From: an uncultured Acidobacteriia bacterium
Lineage (GTDB): Bacteria; Acidobacteriota; Terriglobia; Bryobacterales; Bryobacteraceae
Length of the DNA: 64,000 nucleotides
Assembly: GCA_903923395.1 (NCBI GenBank)
Contig: CAIXXM010000155.1
Location: 1-64,000 of the forward strand
Reading direction: 5' to 3'
Shown here: positions 9,253 to 17,235 of the stretch, piece by piece
How positions within the stretch are numbered: the first letter of the stretch is position 1
Layout: each line of letters begins with the position of its first letter
Position numbers and translations under genes: made by a program
Notes under the pieces: model-generated
Seen by the model: only the letters and a program-made list of their open reading frames with translations
What the model was told of the DNA's origin: nothing
The model's database searches: none

Positions 9253-9254
9253 GT

Positions 9255-9668
9255 TTATGCCACCGCTTCAGCAACGGGCACGCGCTTGGTCTGCTTCGTG
9301 CGGTAATCGTTAATCGCCGCTTTGATCGCATCTTCCGCGAGCACGGAGCAGTGAATCTTCACCGGCGGCAGGCTCAGCTCATTCACGATTTCCGTGTTGC
9401 TGATCTGCAGAGCTTCATCCACCGTCTTGCCCTTGAGCCATTCGGTGGCGAGCGACGAACTTGCAATCGCCGAACCGCAGCCGAAGGTCTTGAACTTCGC
9501 GTCGGAAATAATGCCAGTGGTGTCATCCACCTGGATCTGCAGCTTCATGACGTCGCCGCATTCGGGCGCGCCAACCATACCGGTGCCGACGTTGTCAGCA
9601 TTCTTGTCGAGCGAACCCACGTTGCGCGGGTTGTTGTAGTGATCGAGAACCTTATCGGAATATGCCAT
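9255..9668 (-). CDS. iscU: Fe-S cluster scaffold protein IscU
   Basis: A 137-residue scaffold on which new [2Fe-2S] clusters are built from IscS-derived sulfur. All ligands are visible: Cys37 and Asp39 in PECGD, Cys64 in FGCGSAIASS, His106-Cys107, and the HscA recognition motif LPPVK at 100-104. A good ribosome binding site, AAGGAG, precedes the ATG. It lies downstream of a strong hairpin that separates it from iscS. Confidence 0.96.
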   Translation of the reverse strand: MAYSDKVLDHYNNPRNVGSLDKNADNVGTGMVGAPECGDVMKLQIQVDDTTGIISDAKFKTFGCGSAIASSSLATEWLKGKTVDEALQISNTEIVNELSLPPVKIHCSVLAEDAIKAAINDYRTKQTKRVPVAEAVA

Positions 9669-9700
9669 GATTTTGACTCCTTGAAATCTTCTAGAACAGA

Positions 9701-9733
9701 GCGCAAAGCCCGTACCCGACGGGCGTTTTGCGC
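9701..9733 (-). promoter_or_regulatory. Stem-loop between iscS and iscU
   Basis: GCGCAAA (9701-9707) and GCCCG (9708-9712) pair with CGGGC (9720-9724) and TTTGCGC (9727-9733), with a 7-nt loop and a 2-nt bulge. It occupies the 78-bp spacer, the only sizeable gap in the isc operon. There is no T-tract on the minus strand after it, so it is more likely an mRNA processing, stabilising or attenuation element than a full terminator. Confidence 0.55.
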
Positions 9734-9746
9734 GGTTATGCAGGGC

Positions 9747-10967
9747 TTAGTGGGCGGCCCATTCGATCTTGCTCAGATCGATGCCTTCTTTCACCATTTC
9801 GTACAGCGGCGAAAGTTCGCGCAGCTTCTTCACCACGTCGATGAGCTTGTCCGCCACATAGTCAATCTCTTCCACCGTGTTGAAACGGCCGATGCCGAAG
9901 CGGATCGAGCTGTGCGCAATGTCATCGCCCACGCCCAGAGCTTTCAGCACATAGCTCGGTTCCAGGGTCGCCGAGGTGCAGGCCGAACCGCTCGAAACCG
10001 CGATGTCATTGATCCCCATCAACAGGGATTCGCCTTCCACATAAGCAAAGCTCATGTTCAGATTGTGCGGCAGGCGGTGCTCCATCGAACCATTGATGAA
10101 CACTTCATCGAGTTCGGCTTCAAGCTTGTTGCGCAGACGGTCACGCAGCGCGCGCAGCTTGGCGGATTCCTCGGCCATTTCGGCATGGCAAATCGCACAA
10201 GCTTCGCCGAGACCCACGATGCCCGGGACATTCAGCGTGCCCGAACGCATACCGCGCTCATGACCGCCGCCATCCATCTGTGCCGTCAACTGCACACGGG
10301 GACCCTTGCGGCGCACATACAGCGCACCCACACCCTTCGGGCCATAGAGCTTGTGTGCGGTGATCGACATCACATCGATGTTGTCCGCATTCACGTTCAC
10401 AGGGATCTTACCCACGGCCTGCACGCCATCGGTATGGAACAACACACCGCGCTCGCGGCACATCGCACCAATCTCCTTCACCGGCTGAATCACACCCAGC
10501 TCGTTGTTGGCGTACATGATGGAGACCAGGATCGTCTTGTCCGTGAACGCTTCCTTCAGCATTTCCAGATCAATCAAACCATCGGCCATCACAGGCAGAT
10601 AGGTGATCCGGAAGCCCAGCTTTTCCAGCTTCTTGCAGGTATCGAGAACAGCCTTGTGCTCGGTTGCTTCCGTGATGATGTGGTTGCCCTTTTCGGCATA
10701 CATCTCCGCGATGCCCTTGATGGCAAGGTTGTTCGATTCCGTGGCACCGCTCGTGAAGATGATTTCGCGGGGCGTGGCACCGATCAGATCCGCGATCTGC
10801 TTGCGTGCCTTGTCGACAGCCTGTTCGGCGGCCCATCCAAATTCATGATTGCGGCTCGCAGCATTGCCGTAGATGTCCGTGAAATACGGCAGCATGGCGC
10901 TCAGTACGCGCGGGTCCATCTGCGTAGTGGCGTGATTGTCGAGATAAATTGGCGTCTTCATGTTCAA
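9747..10967 (-). CDS. iscS: Cysteine desulfurase IscS
   Basis: A 406-residue PLP enzyme that takes sulfur from L-cysteine as a persulfide and gives it to IscU. The PLP lysine is Lys206 in [12 protein letters not shown], and the mobile catalytic Cys330 lies in [17 protein letters not shown], the group I (IscS/NifS) pattern. The N-terminus IYLDNHATT is typical. It follows iscR by 13 bp and precedes the hairpin and iscU. With no ferredoxin gene at the end of the cluster, the electron donor must be encoded elsewhere. Confidence 0.96.
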   Translation of the reverse strand: MNMKTPIYLDNHATTQMDPRVLSAMLPYFTDIYGNAASRNHEFGWAAEQAVDKARKQIADLIGATPREIIFTSGATESNNLAIKGIAEMYAEKGNHIITEATEHKAVLDTCKKLEKLGFRITYLPVMADGLIDLEMLKEAFTDKTILVSIMYANNELGVIQPVKEIGAMCRERGVLFHTDGVQAVGKIPVNVNADNIDVMSITAHKLYGPKGVGALYVRRKGPRVQLTAQMDGGGHERGMRSGTLNVPGIVGLGEACAICHAEMAEESAKLRALRDRLRNKLEAELDEVFINGSMEHRLPHNLNMSFAYVEGESLLMGINDIAVSSGSACTSATLEPSYVLKALGVGDDIAHSSIRFGIGRFNTVEEIDYVADKLIDVVKKLRELSPLYEMVKEGIDLSKIEWAAH

Positions 10968-10980
10968 CCCTGTTCAATGG

Positions 10981-11457
10981 CTACTGAGGAGGATGCACCG
11001 CCGGACCCTGCAGATGCATAGGAACCGGGGATGCAGTGAGATTGATTTGGATCACGGGCGAATCCGTGAGATCCGTAATCTTGAAATTGTTCAAAAGGTC
11101 CAGAATCGCCTCATGCACTTTGCGCAGAGGCTCCCGGACGGTGCAACTGTCGGTCTGTCCGCAGGTACCGTGGGAGGTAAAACAGTTCGTCAGAATCACC
11201 GGGCCGTCAATGGCATGCACCACTTCGAGCGCCGAAATCTTTTGCGGATCGCGCGACAGCTTGTAGCCGCCGTGCGTACCCGGCACGGAGATCAGCAGAC
11301 GCGCCTTCGTCAACTGCTGCAAAACCTTCGCCAGCAGCGGGACCGGCAAATGATAGGTATCCGCAATATCCTTTGTGCTCGACATCAAACCCGGACTCGT
11401 CGCCAGATGGCGTAGAGCAATCAGACCGTAATCGGCTTTCTTCGTGAGCTTGAGCAT
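10981..11457 (-). CDS. iscR: Rrf2-family regulator IscR
   Basis: A 158-residue Rrf2 winged-helix regulator. The DNA-binding part contains KADYGLIALRHLA and the wing THGGYKLSRDP. Three cysteines at 92, 99 and 105 match the cluster-ligand spacing of IscR closely, so it should hold a [2Fe-2S] cluster and report Fe-S status. It is first in the operon, where it probably represses its own transcription; an inverted repeat just downstream of the -10 box fits that. The proline-rich tail after residue 135 is longer than usual. Confidence 0.93.
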   Translation of the reverse strand: MLKLTKKADYGLIALRHLATSPGLMSSTKDIADTYHLPVPLLAKVLQQLTKARLLISVPGTHGGYKLSRDPQKISALEVVHAIDGPVILTNCFTSHGTCGQTDSCTVREPLRKVHEAILDLLNNFKITDLTDSPVIQINLTASPVPMHLQGPAVHPPQ

Positions 11458-11476
11458 GCGGTGGAAGGACTATCCC

Positions 11477-11491
11477 GGACCAAACTAGTCC
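11477..11491 (-). promoter_or_regulatory. IscR/Rrf2-type operator candidate
   Basis: The minus strand reads GGACTAGTTTGGTCC, with perfect outer arms GGAC/GTCC. It agrees with 11 of 13 positions of the IscR type 1 core as I recall it (GACTRWWWYAGTC). It starts about 8 bp downstream of the predicted -10 box, where a bound repressor would block initiation. A further half site, ATAGTCC on the minus strand, lies next to it. Confidence 0.5.
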
Positions 11492-11498
11492 TGAATCC

Positions 11499-11527
11499 AG
11501 TGTAACGTTCTGCCCCTTTATCGTCAA
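11499..11527 (-). promoter_or_regulatory. Predicted promoter of the isc operon
   Basis: On the minus strand TTGACG (11522-11527) is separated by exactly 17 nt from TACACT (11499-11504). The start would fall near 11492, about 35 nt before the iscR ATG and inside the operator candidate. Confidence 0.6.
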
Positions 11528-11690
11528 CACTTTAAATTCCGACAAATTTTGTCCGGGTTCTTCCGGGAAACTGCCGCACGACGGACGACTTCAGGCCGCA
11601 AAAACAGTGCTGCGGTTCCTGGCAAGATTGGCGGCGCGGTCCTCGCGTCTGTGCGGCTTCCGCCGAACCCGTTCATAATGAGGGAGAACG

Positions 11691-13655
11691 ATGCGACTCC
11701 GCCCCTGCCTCCTGCTGTTCCTGCTCCTCTGCGCATCTCTCACCGGCGCCCCGAAGAAGACTGCGCGCACGGATCCGCCCCCGGCGAAAGTGCGCCCGGA
11801 AGACGTGATTGCCCACCTCGAAGAATCGATCGCCTGGTACCGCGGGGTGGTTGCGGCCGAACAACTCACTGGCATCCCGTCTGACCTGGTCGTCCGCGAC
11901 GCCACCCTGCAGCGCTCCCTGCAAGCGCTGCAACTCGCCTTCGATTTCGCCCGCGCGGAAGCCGCCTTCCTCGCCGCGGAAAAGCAAGCCGCCAACCCGG
12001 ACCTTGCCCCGGACGCTTCTTCCGGCCGCACCCTGGCCACAGCCGCTCAAAGAACAGACCAATCCGTCACCCAGCTGGAAGATCAGCTCAAAGCCATCGC
12101 AGTGGACCTCACGAAGTCCACTGCGAAGAACCACGCCCTGCTCGCCGCAAGGCAGAAGGAACTGCAGGCCGAACTCGCCCTCGCCAAACAGGCCCAGACC
12201 ACCATACGGGGCATGCTCGCCGTCACGGGAGACACCACCGGCCAGAACGCCGCCACCGGACTGCTGGGCGAAATCGAAACCCTGGAACGATCCGTGCCCG
12301 AAGCACGCCACAATTCCGAGCAACTCGCGCACAACGGACTCGCCGCCCGCGTTGAAGCCTGCGGGTCACTTGACGCGATTCGTGCCGCGAACGGCGGCCT
12401 GTGCGCGACTAAGGAAACCGCTGCCGCAAAACCCGTTGCCACACCACCCGGCACCATGGAACTCTTCCACCCGGAGAGCGCCGGCTTCGTTCTGCTGGTG
12501 ACCGAGGTGACAGCACTGACCCGCGCCCGCGTCCAACTCGATGGACTGCTGGCCTCGACCGAAACCCTGCTCCGCGATATTGACCGTCTAAAAAATCCGC
12601 TAGCTACGGCGCTGAAGAACTCCATACAGCGCGGACAAACCCTCGCCGCCAACGTCAACACCGCTGATATTGACAATCTCGAAGCTGGACGCAGGGAAAT
12701 CGAACAACTGACCGCCCGATTCCAGCAGATCGCCACCGCGACAGTACCCATCGGCGAACAGCAAATTCTGATGGAAACCGTGCGCACCAACCTGAGCGGC
12801 TGGCGCAACTCCATCGCGCGGCAGGCGTCGGAGACGTGGAAATTCCTCTTCCTGCGCAGCGGCTTCATGGTCTTCGCCATTCTGGTCGTCTTCGGTCTTT
12901 CGGAAGTCTGGCGCCGCGCCACCCTCCGCTATGTCACAGACCAAAGCAAGCGCCGCCAGTTCGTGGTGCTGCGCCGCGCGGGGCTTACCATCGCCATCCT
13001 CGCCATTCTCACGCTCGGCTTCGCCACCGATTTCAGTTCGCTCGCCACCTATGCGGGCTTCCTCACTGCCGGTGTTGCCCTCGGCTTGCAGAACGTCATC
13101 CTGTCAGTCGTCGCCTACTTCTTCCTCATTGGCAAATACGGCATCAAAGCCGGCGACCGCGTCACCATCTCCGGCGTCACAGGTGACGTCATCGACGTGG
13201 GTCTGGTCCGGCTGTACATGATGGAACTTGGGCCGGATCACCGTCCCACAGGCCGCACGGTCGTCTATGCGAATTCCATCGCCTTTCAGCCCTCCGCGCT
13301 GTTCAAGCAGGTGCCCGGTGCCGATTACACCTGGCACAAAGCCGCCATCACGCTAAGCGCAGCCACGGATTACGAAGCGGCGAAGGCGGCACTCACTGCC
13401 GCTGTACACCATGTCTATGAGGACTTCCGCGTGGATATCACGCAACAACACAACCGCTTCGAAGCTTCGCTGGAGATCGCTCTGACGGCACCCGAACCAG
13501 CCTGCACCTGCGCCTTCACCACCGCCGGGCTGGAATTCCAGGTCCATTACCCGGCCGACCTCAAACGTGCCGCCGAGATGGATGAGCGCATCCTCAAAGC
13601 TTTGCGGGATGCTGCCGCGCCCTTCGAGATTGTCTCCGCACCCAGATTCCTCTAA
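11691..13655 (+). CDS. Large MscS-family mechanosensitive channel protein
   Basis: A 654-residue inner-membrane protein. It starts with a signal peptide (LLLFLLLCASLTGA), followed by a long predicted helical periplasmic region to about residue 380. Three membrane helices follow near 385-405, 430-450 and 457-480; the last is the MscS pore helix TM3 (YAGFLTAGVALGLQNVILS). Then comes the MscS beta domain (GIKAGDRVTISGVTGDVIDVG) and an alpha/beta C-terminus. Such channels open under membrane tension to release solutes. The long N-terminal region recalls MscK/YbdG-type proteins. It stands alone between iscR (divergent) and the porin-like gene. Confidence 0.88.
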   Translation: MRLRPCLLLFLLLCASLTGAPKKTARTDPPPAKVRPEDVIAHLEESIAWYRGVVAAEQLTGIPSDLVVRDATLQRSLQALQLAFDFARAEAAFLAAEKQAANPDLAPDASSGRTLATAAQRTDQSVTQLEDQLKAIAVDLTKSTAKNHALLAARQKELQAELALAKQAQTTIRGMLAVTGDTTGQNAATGLLGEIETLERSVPEARHNSEQLAHNGLAARVEACGSLDAIRAANGGLCATKETAAAKPVATPPGTMELFHPESAGFVLLVTEVTALTRARVQLDGLLASTETLLRDIDRLKNPLATALKNSIQRGQTLAANVNTADIDNLEAGRREIEQLTARFQQIATATVPIGEQQILMETVRTNLSGWRNSIARQASETWKFLFLRSGFMVFAILVVFGLSEVWRRATLRYVTDQSKRRQFVVLRRAGLTIAILAILTLGFATDFSSLATYAGFLTAGVALGLQNVILSVVAYFFLIGKYGIKAGDRVTISGVTGDVIDVGLVRLYMMELGPDHRPTGRTVVYANSIAFQPSALFKQVPGADYTWHKAAITLSAATDYEAAKAALTAAVHHVYEDFRVDITQQHNRFEASLEIALTAPEPACTCAFTTAGLEFQVHYPADLKRAAEMDERILKALRDAAAPFEIVSAPRFL

Positions 13656-13721
13656 GTCCGCATGGAATCCTATGGCGTTTCTTATAACTTTCTTACGGGT
13701 CCCTACTTACCCTGAGTACGG

Positions 13722-15230
13722 GTGTTGTTCCACTGGGAACAACGCCCGGAAAGCTCTCAGGTTATTTCTTTGCGCCCTGCTTACTCCGTTGCCCTTGCGG
13801 CACTCGCTCTCTTCCCTGCCCTTGCCAGTTGCGATGAACCGGTAACCAATGTTGCCGCCGGCAATTTCTTCCAGCGCCTCAGCAAGGCCTACCATGATGA
13901 CTGGCATCCCACGCCTTCCACGGACCCCGCGCCTGCCTACCGTGGATACGCCGCGCCCGTCTCCAACCCGCCCTTCCCGTTTACCGTCTGGCCGATGGGC
14001 GGCACAGTTACCATCGGCCAGCCCTTTCCGATCACCACACCCCTGATGACCGCGCTCTACGGCGGCACAAACGGCGATTGGTGGAAGAAAAGCAAGATCA
14101 CCATCTACGGCTGGGTGGACCCCGGCTTTAACATCTCCACAAGTAGTGATACTTCCAAGGGGAAGTATGCCAACGCCCCGGCGGCTTACGGACAAATCCC
14201 GAACAGCCTGCAGTTGGACCAGGTCGCGCTTTATGTGGAACGCCAGCCTGACACTGTGCAGAAAGACCACTTCGACTGGGGCTTCCGCCTCACACAGATC
14301 TACGGTCTCGATTACCGCTTCACTACGGCGAAGGGTTACTTCAGCCAGCAATTGCTCAATAATCCCCAGAAAGACGGCACAACGGGCCACAAGTATGGCT
14401 ATGATCCAGTAATGGCCTATGTGGATCTCTATGTGCCGCAAGTTGCCGAAGGGCTAAATATACGCATTGGCCGCTATATCTCCCTGCCGGACATCGAAGC
14501 CCAGCTGGCCCCGAATAACTACACTTATACGCACTCCCTCACTTACACGTATGACTGTTATACGCAAACCGGCGTGAATACCACCTGGAAGCTCAGTGAC
14601 CACTGGATGGTACAGGGCGGACTCTCCGCAGGCTGCGAAGCCGCTCCCTGGGTGAAGCCCGATGCCCGCCTCACCGGCAATGCCTGCGTCGCCTACACCT
14701 GGGCACAGGGCGGTGACAATATCTACCTCTGCGCGAACTCCATCAACAACGGGAAATACGCTTACAACAACCTCGCCGCTTACTATGCCACCTGGTATCA
14801 CAAGATCAATGCGAAGTGGCACACCGCCACGGAAGCCTGGTATCAATACGAGAGCAAAACGCCCAACACGTTAAACGCGGCGGGGTCGGCCATGATCCAG
14901 ACCAATACGAACGGTGCCGCTTGCAACACCACAACACAGGTCACATGTTATGCCCCCAGTTTCGCCATCCTGAATTACACGAACCGCCAATTCGGACCGC
15001 ATGACTTCATCAGTTTCCGCAATGAGTTCTTTGATGATATGCGCGGCCAGCGCACAGGCTACCGCACACGCTACGTGGAAGACGGTGTGAGTTGGAATCA
15101 CTGGTGGGGCTCGACCGTAGTCTTCCGCCCGGAACTGCGCTTCGAACGTTCGCTTGATGTCGCGGCTTACCAGAATGGCACAAAGAAGAGCCAGTTCATG
15201 TTCGCCGGCGACTTCATCTTCTTTTTCTAA
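13722..15230 (+). CDS. Outer-membrane beta-barrel porin (BBP2/OmpL-like)
   Basis: About 500 residues with a Sec signal peptide (VALAALALFPALASC), an aromatic- and glycine-rich sequence, and a barrel-type end finishing in aromatic residues (FAGDFIFFF). Motifs such as ITIYGWVDPGFNISTSS, LNIRIGRYISLPDIEAQLAP and FISFRNEFFDDMRGQRTGY are those of the putative OmpL-like beta-barrel porin-2 family common in Acidobacteriota and Planctomycetes. The GTG at 13722 is the longest start; a TTG at 13770 would place the signal peptide at the N-terminus and is perhaps more likely. It ends exactly where the convergent thioredoxin-like gene ends. Solute unknown. Confidence 0.82.
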   Translation: MLFHWEQRPESSQVISLRPAYSVALAALALFPALASCDEPVTNVAAGNFFQRLSKAYHDDWHPTPSTDPAPAYRGYAAPVSNPPFPFTVWPMGGTVTIGQPFPITTPLMTALYGGTNGDWWKKSKITIYGWVDPGFNISTSSDTSKGKYANAPAAYGQIPNSLQLDQVALYVERQPDTVQKDHFDWGFRLTQIYGLDYRFTTAKGYFSQQLLNNPQKDGTTGHKYGYDPVMAYVDLYVPQVAEGLNIRIGRYISLPDIEAQLAPNNYTYTHSLTYTYDCYTQTGVNTTWKLSDHWMVQGGLSAGCEAAPWVKPDARLTGNACVAYTWAQGGDNIYLCANSINNGKYAYNNLAAYYATWYHKINAKWHTATEAWYQYESKTPNTLNAAGSAMIQTNTNGAACNTTTQVTCYAPSFAILNYTNRQFGPHDFISFRNEFFDDMRGQRTGYRTRYVEDGVSWNHWWGSTVVFRPELRFERSLDVAAYQNGTKKSQFMFAGDFIFFF

Positions 15231-16079
15231 CTATTTGCCCGGCTTCCACTTTTCCAAAAAGGCCCGAACATCCTTCGGGCCAATCTTTTCGGTAGCCTCA
15301 AACTCGCCGTTCTTCTGCGCGTAGACCACGGTGCCATTGGCTTCCAGCACGCCCAGACTCGGCACCCCCTTATCGAGCGCCACACCCAGCCGCGCCCCGA
15401 GCGCCTTGTTTTCGCTGCCATCATCGCCCACATTGATGTGGACGACCACGAAGTTGGCATCCACTAGCGGCGCGAAAGCCTTCGAGTGGAACGTGGTATC
15501 GAGCACATGGCAGTCATAACACCAGTTGCCGCCGAAGACCACTATGACCCGCTTCTTCTCTTTGCCCGCCTTCGCCAGTGCCGCCTGCAATTCTGCTTCG
15601 GCCTCTTTAGGATCGGAATAGAGGTCCACGTTGGGCGCGGCTGGCTGCGGCAGTGTGCGCACTGCTTCTTCATCAAACGCAACTGCGCGGGTGGATCCCA
15701 CCACTTTCCATGCCCCGCCCGTCTGTGCCCACGTCAAACGCACGGACCCGTAGAGAGGCTTGCCGCCCGTCGTGATCGAAAGCCGGATCACGGAAAGCTT
15801 CCTGCCACCGGGCAACGACTCCATTTCGAGCAAGCGCGCAAGAAATTTCGTGATGCCACCCTTCTGGTAGCCCATCCAGTAGGACACTTCGTCCGCAAGT
15901 GCCACCTTGCCCTTGCCTGCCATCAGCGAGGCATCGGCCTGATAGAACTTCGTGAAGCCCGCGGCATCTCCCGTCTTGACCGCACTCTCCCACGCCGCCA
16001 CGGGTGGCAGGCCCTTCTGCGCCAGCGCAACATCAGCCAGCAACAAGCCGGCGAAGCAAACCAGGAACCAGTTCTTCAT
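15231..16079 (-). CDS. Secreted thioredoxin-like protein with N-terminal NTF2-like domain
   Basis: A 282-residue exported protein: signal peptide MKNWFLVCFAGLLLADVALA, then a region (about 25-125) that looks like a DUF4440/NTF2-type fold (AWESAVKTGDAAGFTKFY), and a thioredoxin fold from about 145. The redox motif is CYDC in GGNWCYDCHVLDTTFHS, close to the DsbD-gamma/thioredoxin_7 group. It probably acts on disulfides in the periplasm. The ATG at 16079 was chosen for the signal peptide. It lies 10 bp downstream of the GH43-like gene, so the two may be cotranscribed. Confidence 0.83.
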   Translation of the reverse strand: MKNWFLVCFAGLLLADVALAQKGLPPVAAWESAVKTGDAAGFTKFYQADASLMAGKGKVALADEVSYWMGYQKGGITKFLARLLEMESLPGGRKLSVIRLSITTGGKPLYGSVRLTWAQTGGAWKVVGSTRAVAFDEEAVRTLPQPAAPNVDLYSDPKEAEAELQAALAKAGKEKKRVIVVFGGNWCYDCHVLDTTFHSKAFAPLVDANFVVVHINVGDDGSENKALGARLGVALDKGVPSLGVLEANGTVVYAQKNGEFEATEKIGPKDVRAFLEKWKPGK

Positions 16080-16089
16080 CTTCCATACC

Positions 16090-17082
16090 TTAGCGCGGCT
16101 TGCCCAATTCCAAATGCAGAGGGGAATCACGGTCCACCGTCAGACGACCTTCCGCAAAGCCCAGTTCGGCCGCCTGCAGCACCGTTCTTTGTGCGGAATG
16201 CGGCAGGGTATTCACCTCGTCCGGACCCTCCTGATGCGTGAAGTAGAACAAAAACGCCCGTCCGCCGCGCACCACAACATCACAGTGATGCCCAAAGGTC
16301 CGGTCCGTGGGCGTGTTACCCGGCGCATCCAGCAACCGCTCCTTTTGCGCCTCCCAACGGACGCCATCGGTGGAGTGATAGACGGCCAGGCCCTTCCACA
16401 TATCCACGATCATCCAGTATTGGCCGTGCCATGAAAACACCTTCGGCCCCTCGCTGTTGCGGTCTGTGATCGCGGCCCCTTTGGGCTCCCAATGCTCCAG
16501 GTCGGGGCTCTCTGCAACATGTATGTGACTGTGGACGCGCTCATCTTTGTACCAAAGCCGCCAGGTGCCATCGGGAAATTTATATAGCGAAGGGTCAATC
16601 ACGCGGTTAGAACCGAGCGCGAGCTGGCCTGCGAACTTCCAGTTCTCCAAGTCATTCGAGGTCAGCCGGATGATCTCCCGTGGAGCATTCCAATTCTCAA
16701 ACGTCCCGGGCACGATGGTCAGGAACATGTGATACGTGCCGTTCTCATAAATAATGTCCGGTGCCCAGTGCGTGTACTCTTCGGTGCCGTACGGAATCTT
16801 CGCAATGCCTTGGTACGTCCAAGAAGTGCCGCCGTCTTTCGAAACCGCGATTCCGAGCCGCGTCTGGTGTACCCACGCCACGTTCTTCGGATCATCTGCC
16901 GCCAGATCCGCGCGCCGGTTGGTGTAGAACATCCACCATTCCTGTTTGGCCCGGTTCCAGATCACAACAGGGTCAGCGGCACCGTCATGGATGGGGTCGC
17001 GGAAGAGCGGTTTGGGAGCGGTGGCAGCGGTGCAAAAGAAAGCGAACAGGATGAGGAAGAGCGGGAAAAAGCGCCGCGGCAT
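16090..17082 (-). CDS. Secreted GH43-like five-bladed propeller glycosidase
   Basis: A 330-residue protein with a signal peptide (PLFLILFAFFCTAATA) and a beta-propeller glycosidase pattern. DGAADPVVIWN has the first catalytic-type Asp, WAPDIIYENGTYHMF and VIDPSLYKFPDGTWRLWY provide blade motifs, and NSEGPKVFSWHGQYWMIVD supplies the acidic Glu. These match GH43/GH117-like enzymes acting on plant or algal polysaccharides such as arabinan, xylan or agar. Substrate cannot be told. The start at 17082 (MPRRFF) is chosen for the signal peptide. Confidence 0.82.
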   Translation of the reverse strand: MPRRFFPLFLILFAFFCTAATAPKPLFRDPIHDGAADPVVIWNRAKQEWWMFYTNRRADLAADDPKNVAWVHQTRLGIAVSKDGGTSWTYQGIAKIPYGTEEYTHWAPDIIYENGTYHMFLTIVPGTFENWNAPREIIRLTSNDLENWKFAGQLALGSNRVIDPSLYKFPDGTWRLWYKDERVHSHIHVAESPDLEHWEPKGAAITDRNSEGPKVFSWHGQYWMIVDMWKGLAVYHSTDGVRWEAQKERLLDAPGNTPTDRTFGHHCDVVVRGGRAFLFYFTHQEGPDEVNTLPHSAQRTVLQAAELGFAEGRLTVDRDSPLHLELGKPR

Positions 17083-17235
17083 GGTGCCAGATAGAGTAGC
17101 GCGGCCGCTGTTGTGTGGCTGAAGTGACACATCGCCACGGTCGAACTGGAAAATCTATTTCTTTCAGAATCAATTATTTACGGCGGAATATGGAAAAGCG
17201 TAACGCGACAAACACAGCTTTTCTATGTCATACTC

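Noticed and set aside
9351-11021. A 556-codon plus-strand frame opposite iscU-iscS
   Set aside because: It is antisense to firmly identified genes and its residues (many His, Gln, Arg) are typical of shadow frames.
11528-11690. A gene in the gap between iscR and the MscS-like gene
   Set aside because: Frames here are short, lack start signals and show no features; it is best read as upstream region for both neighbours.
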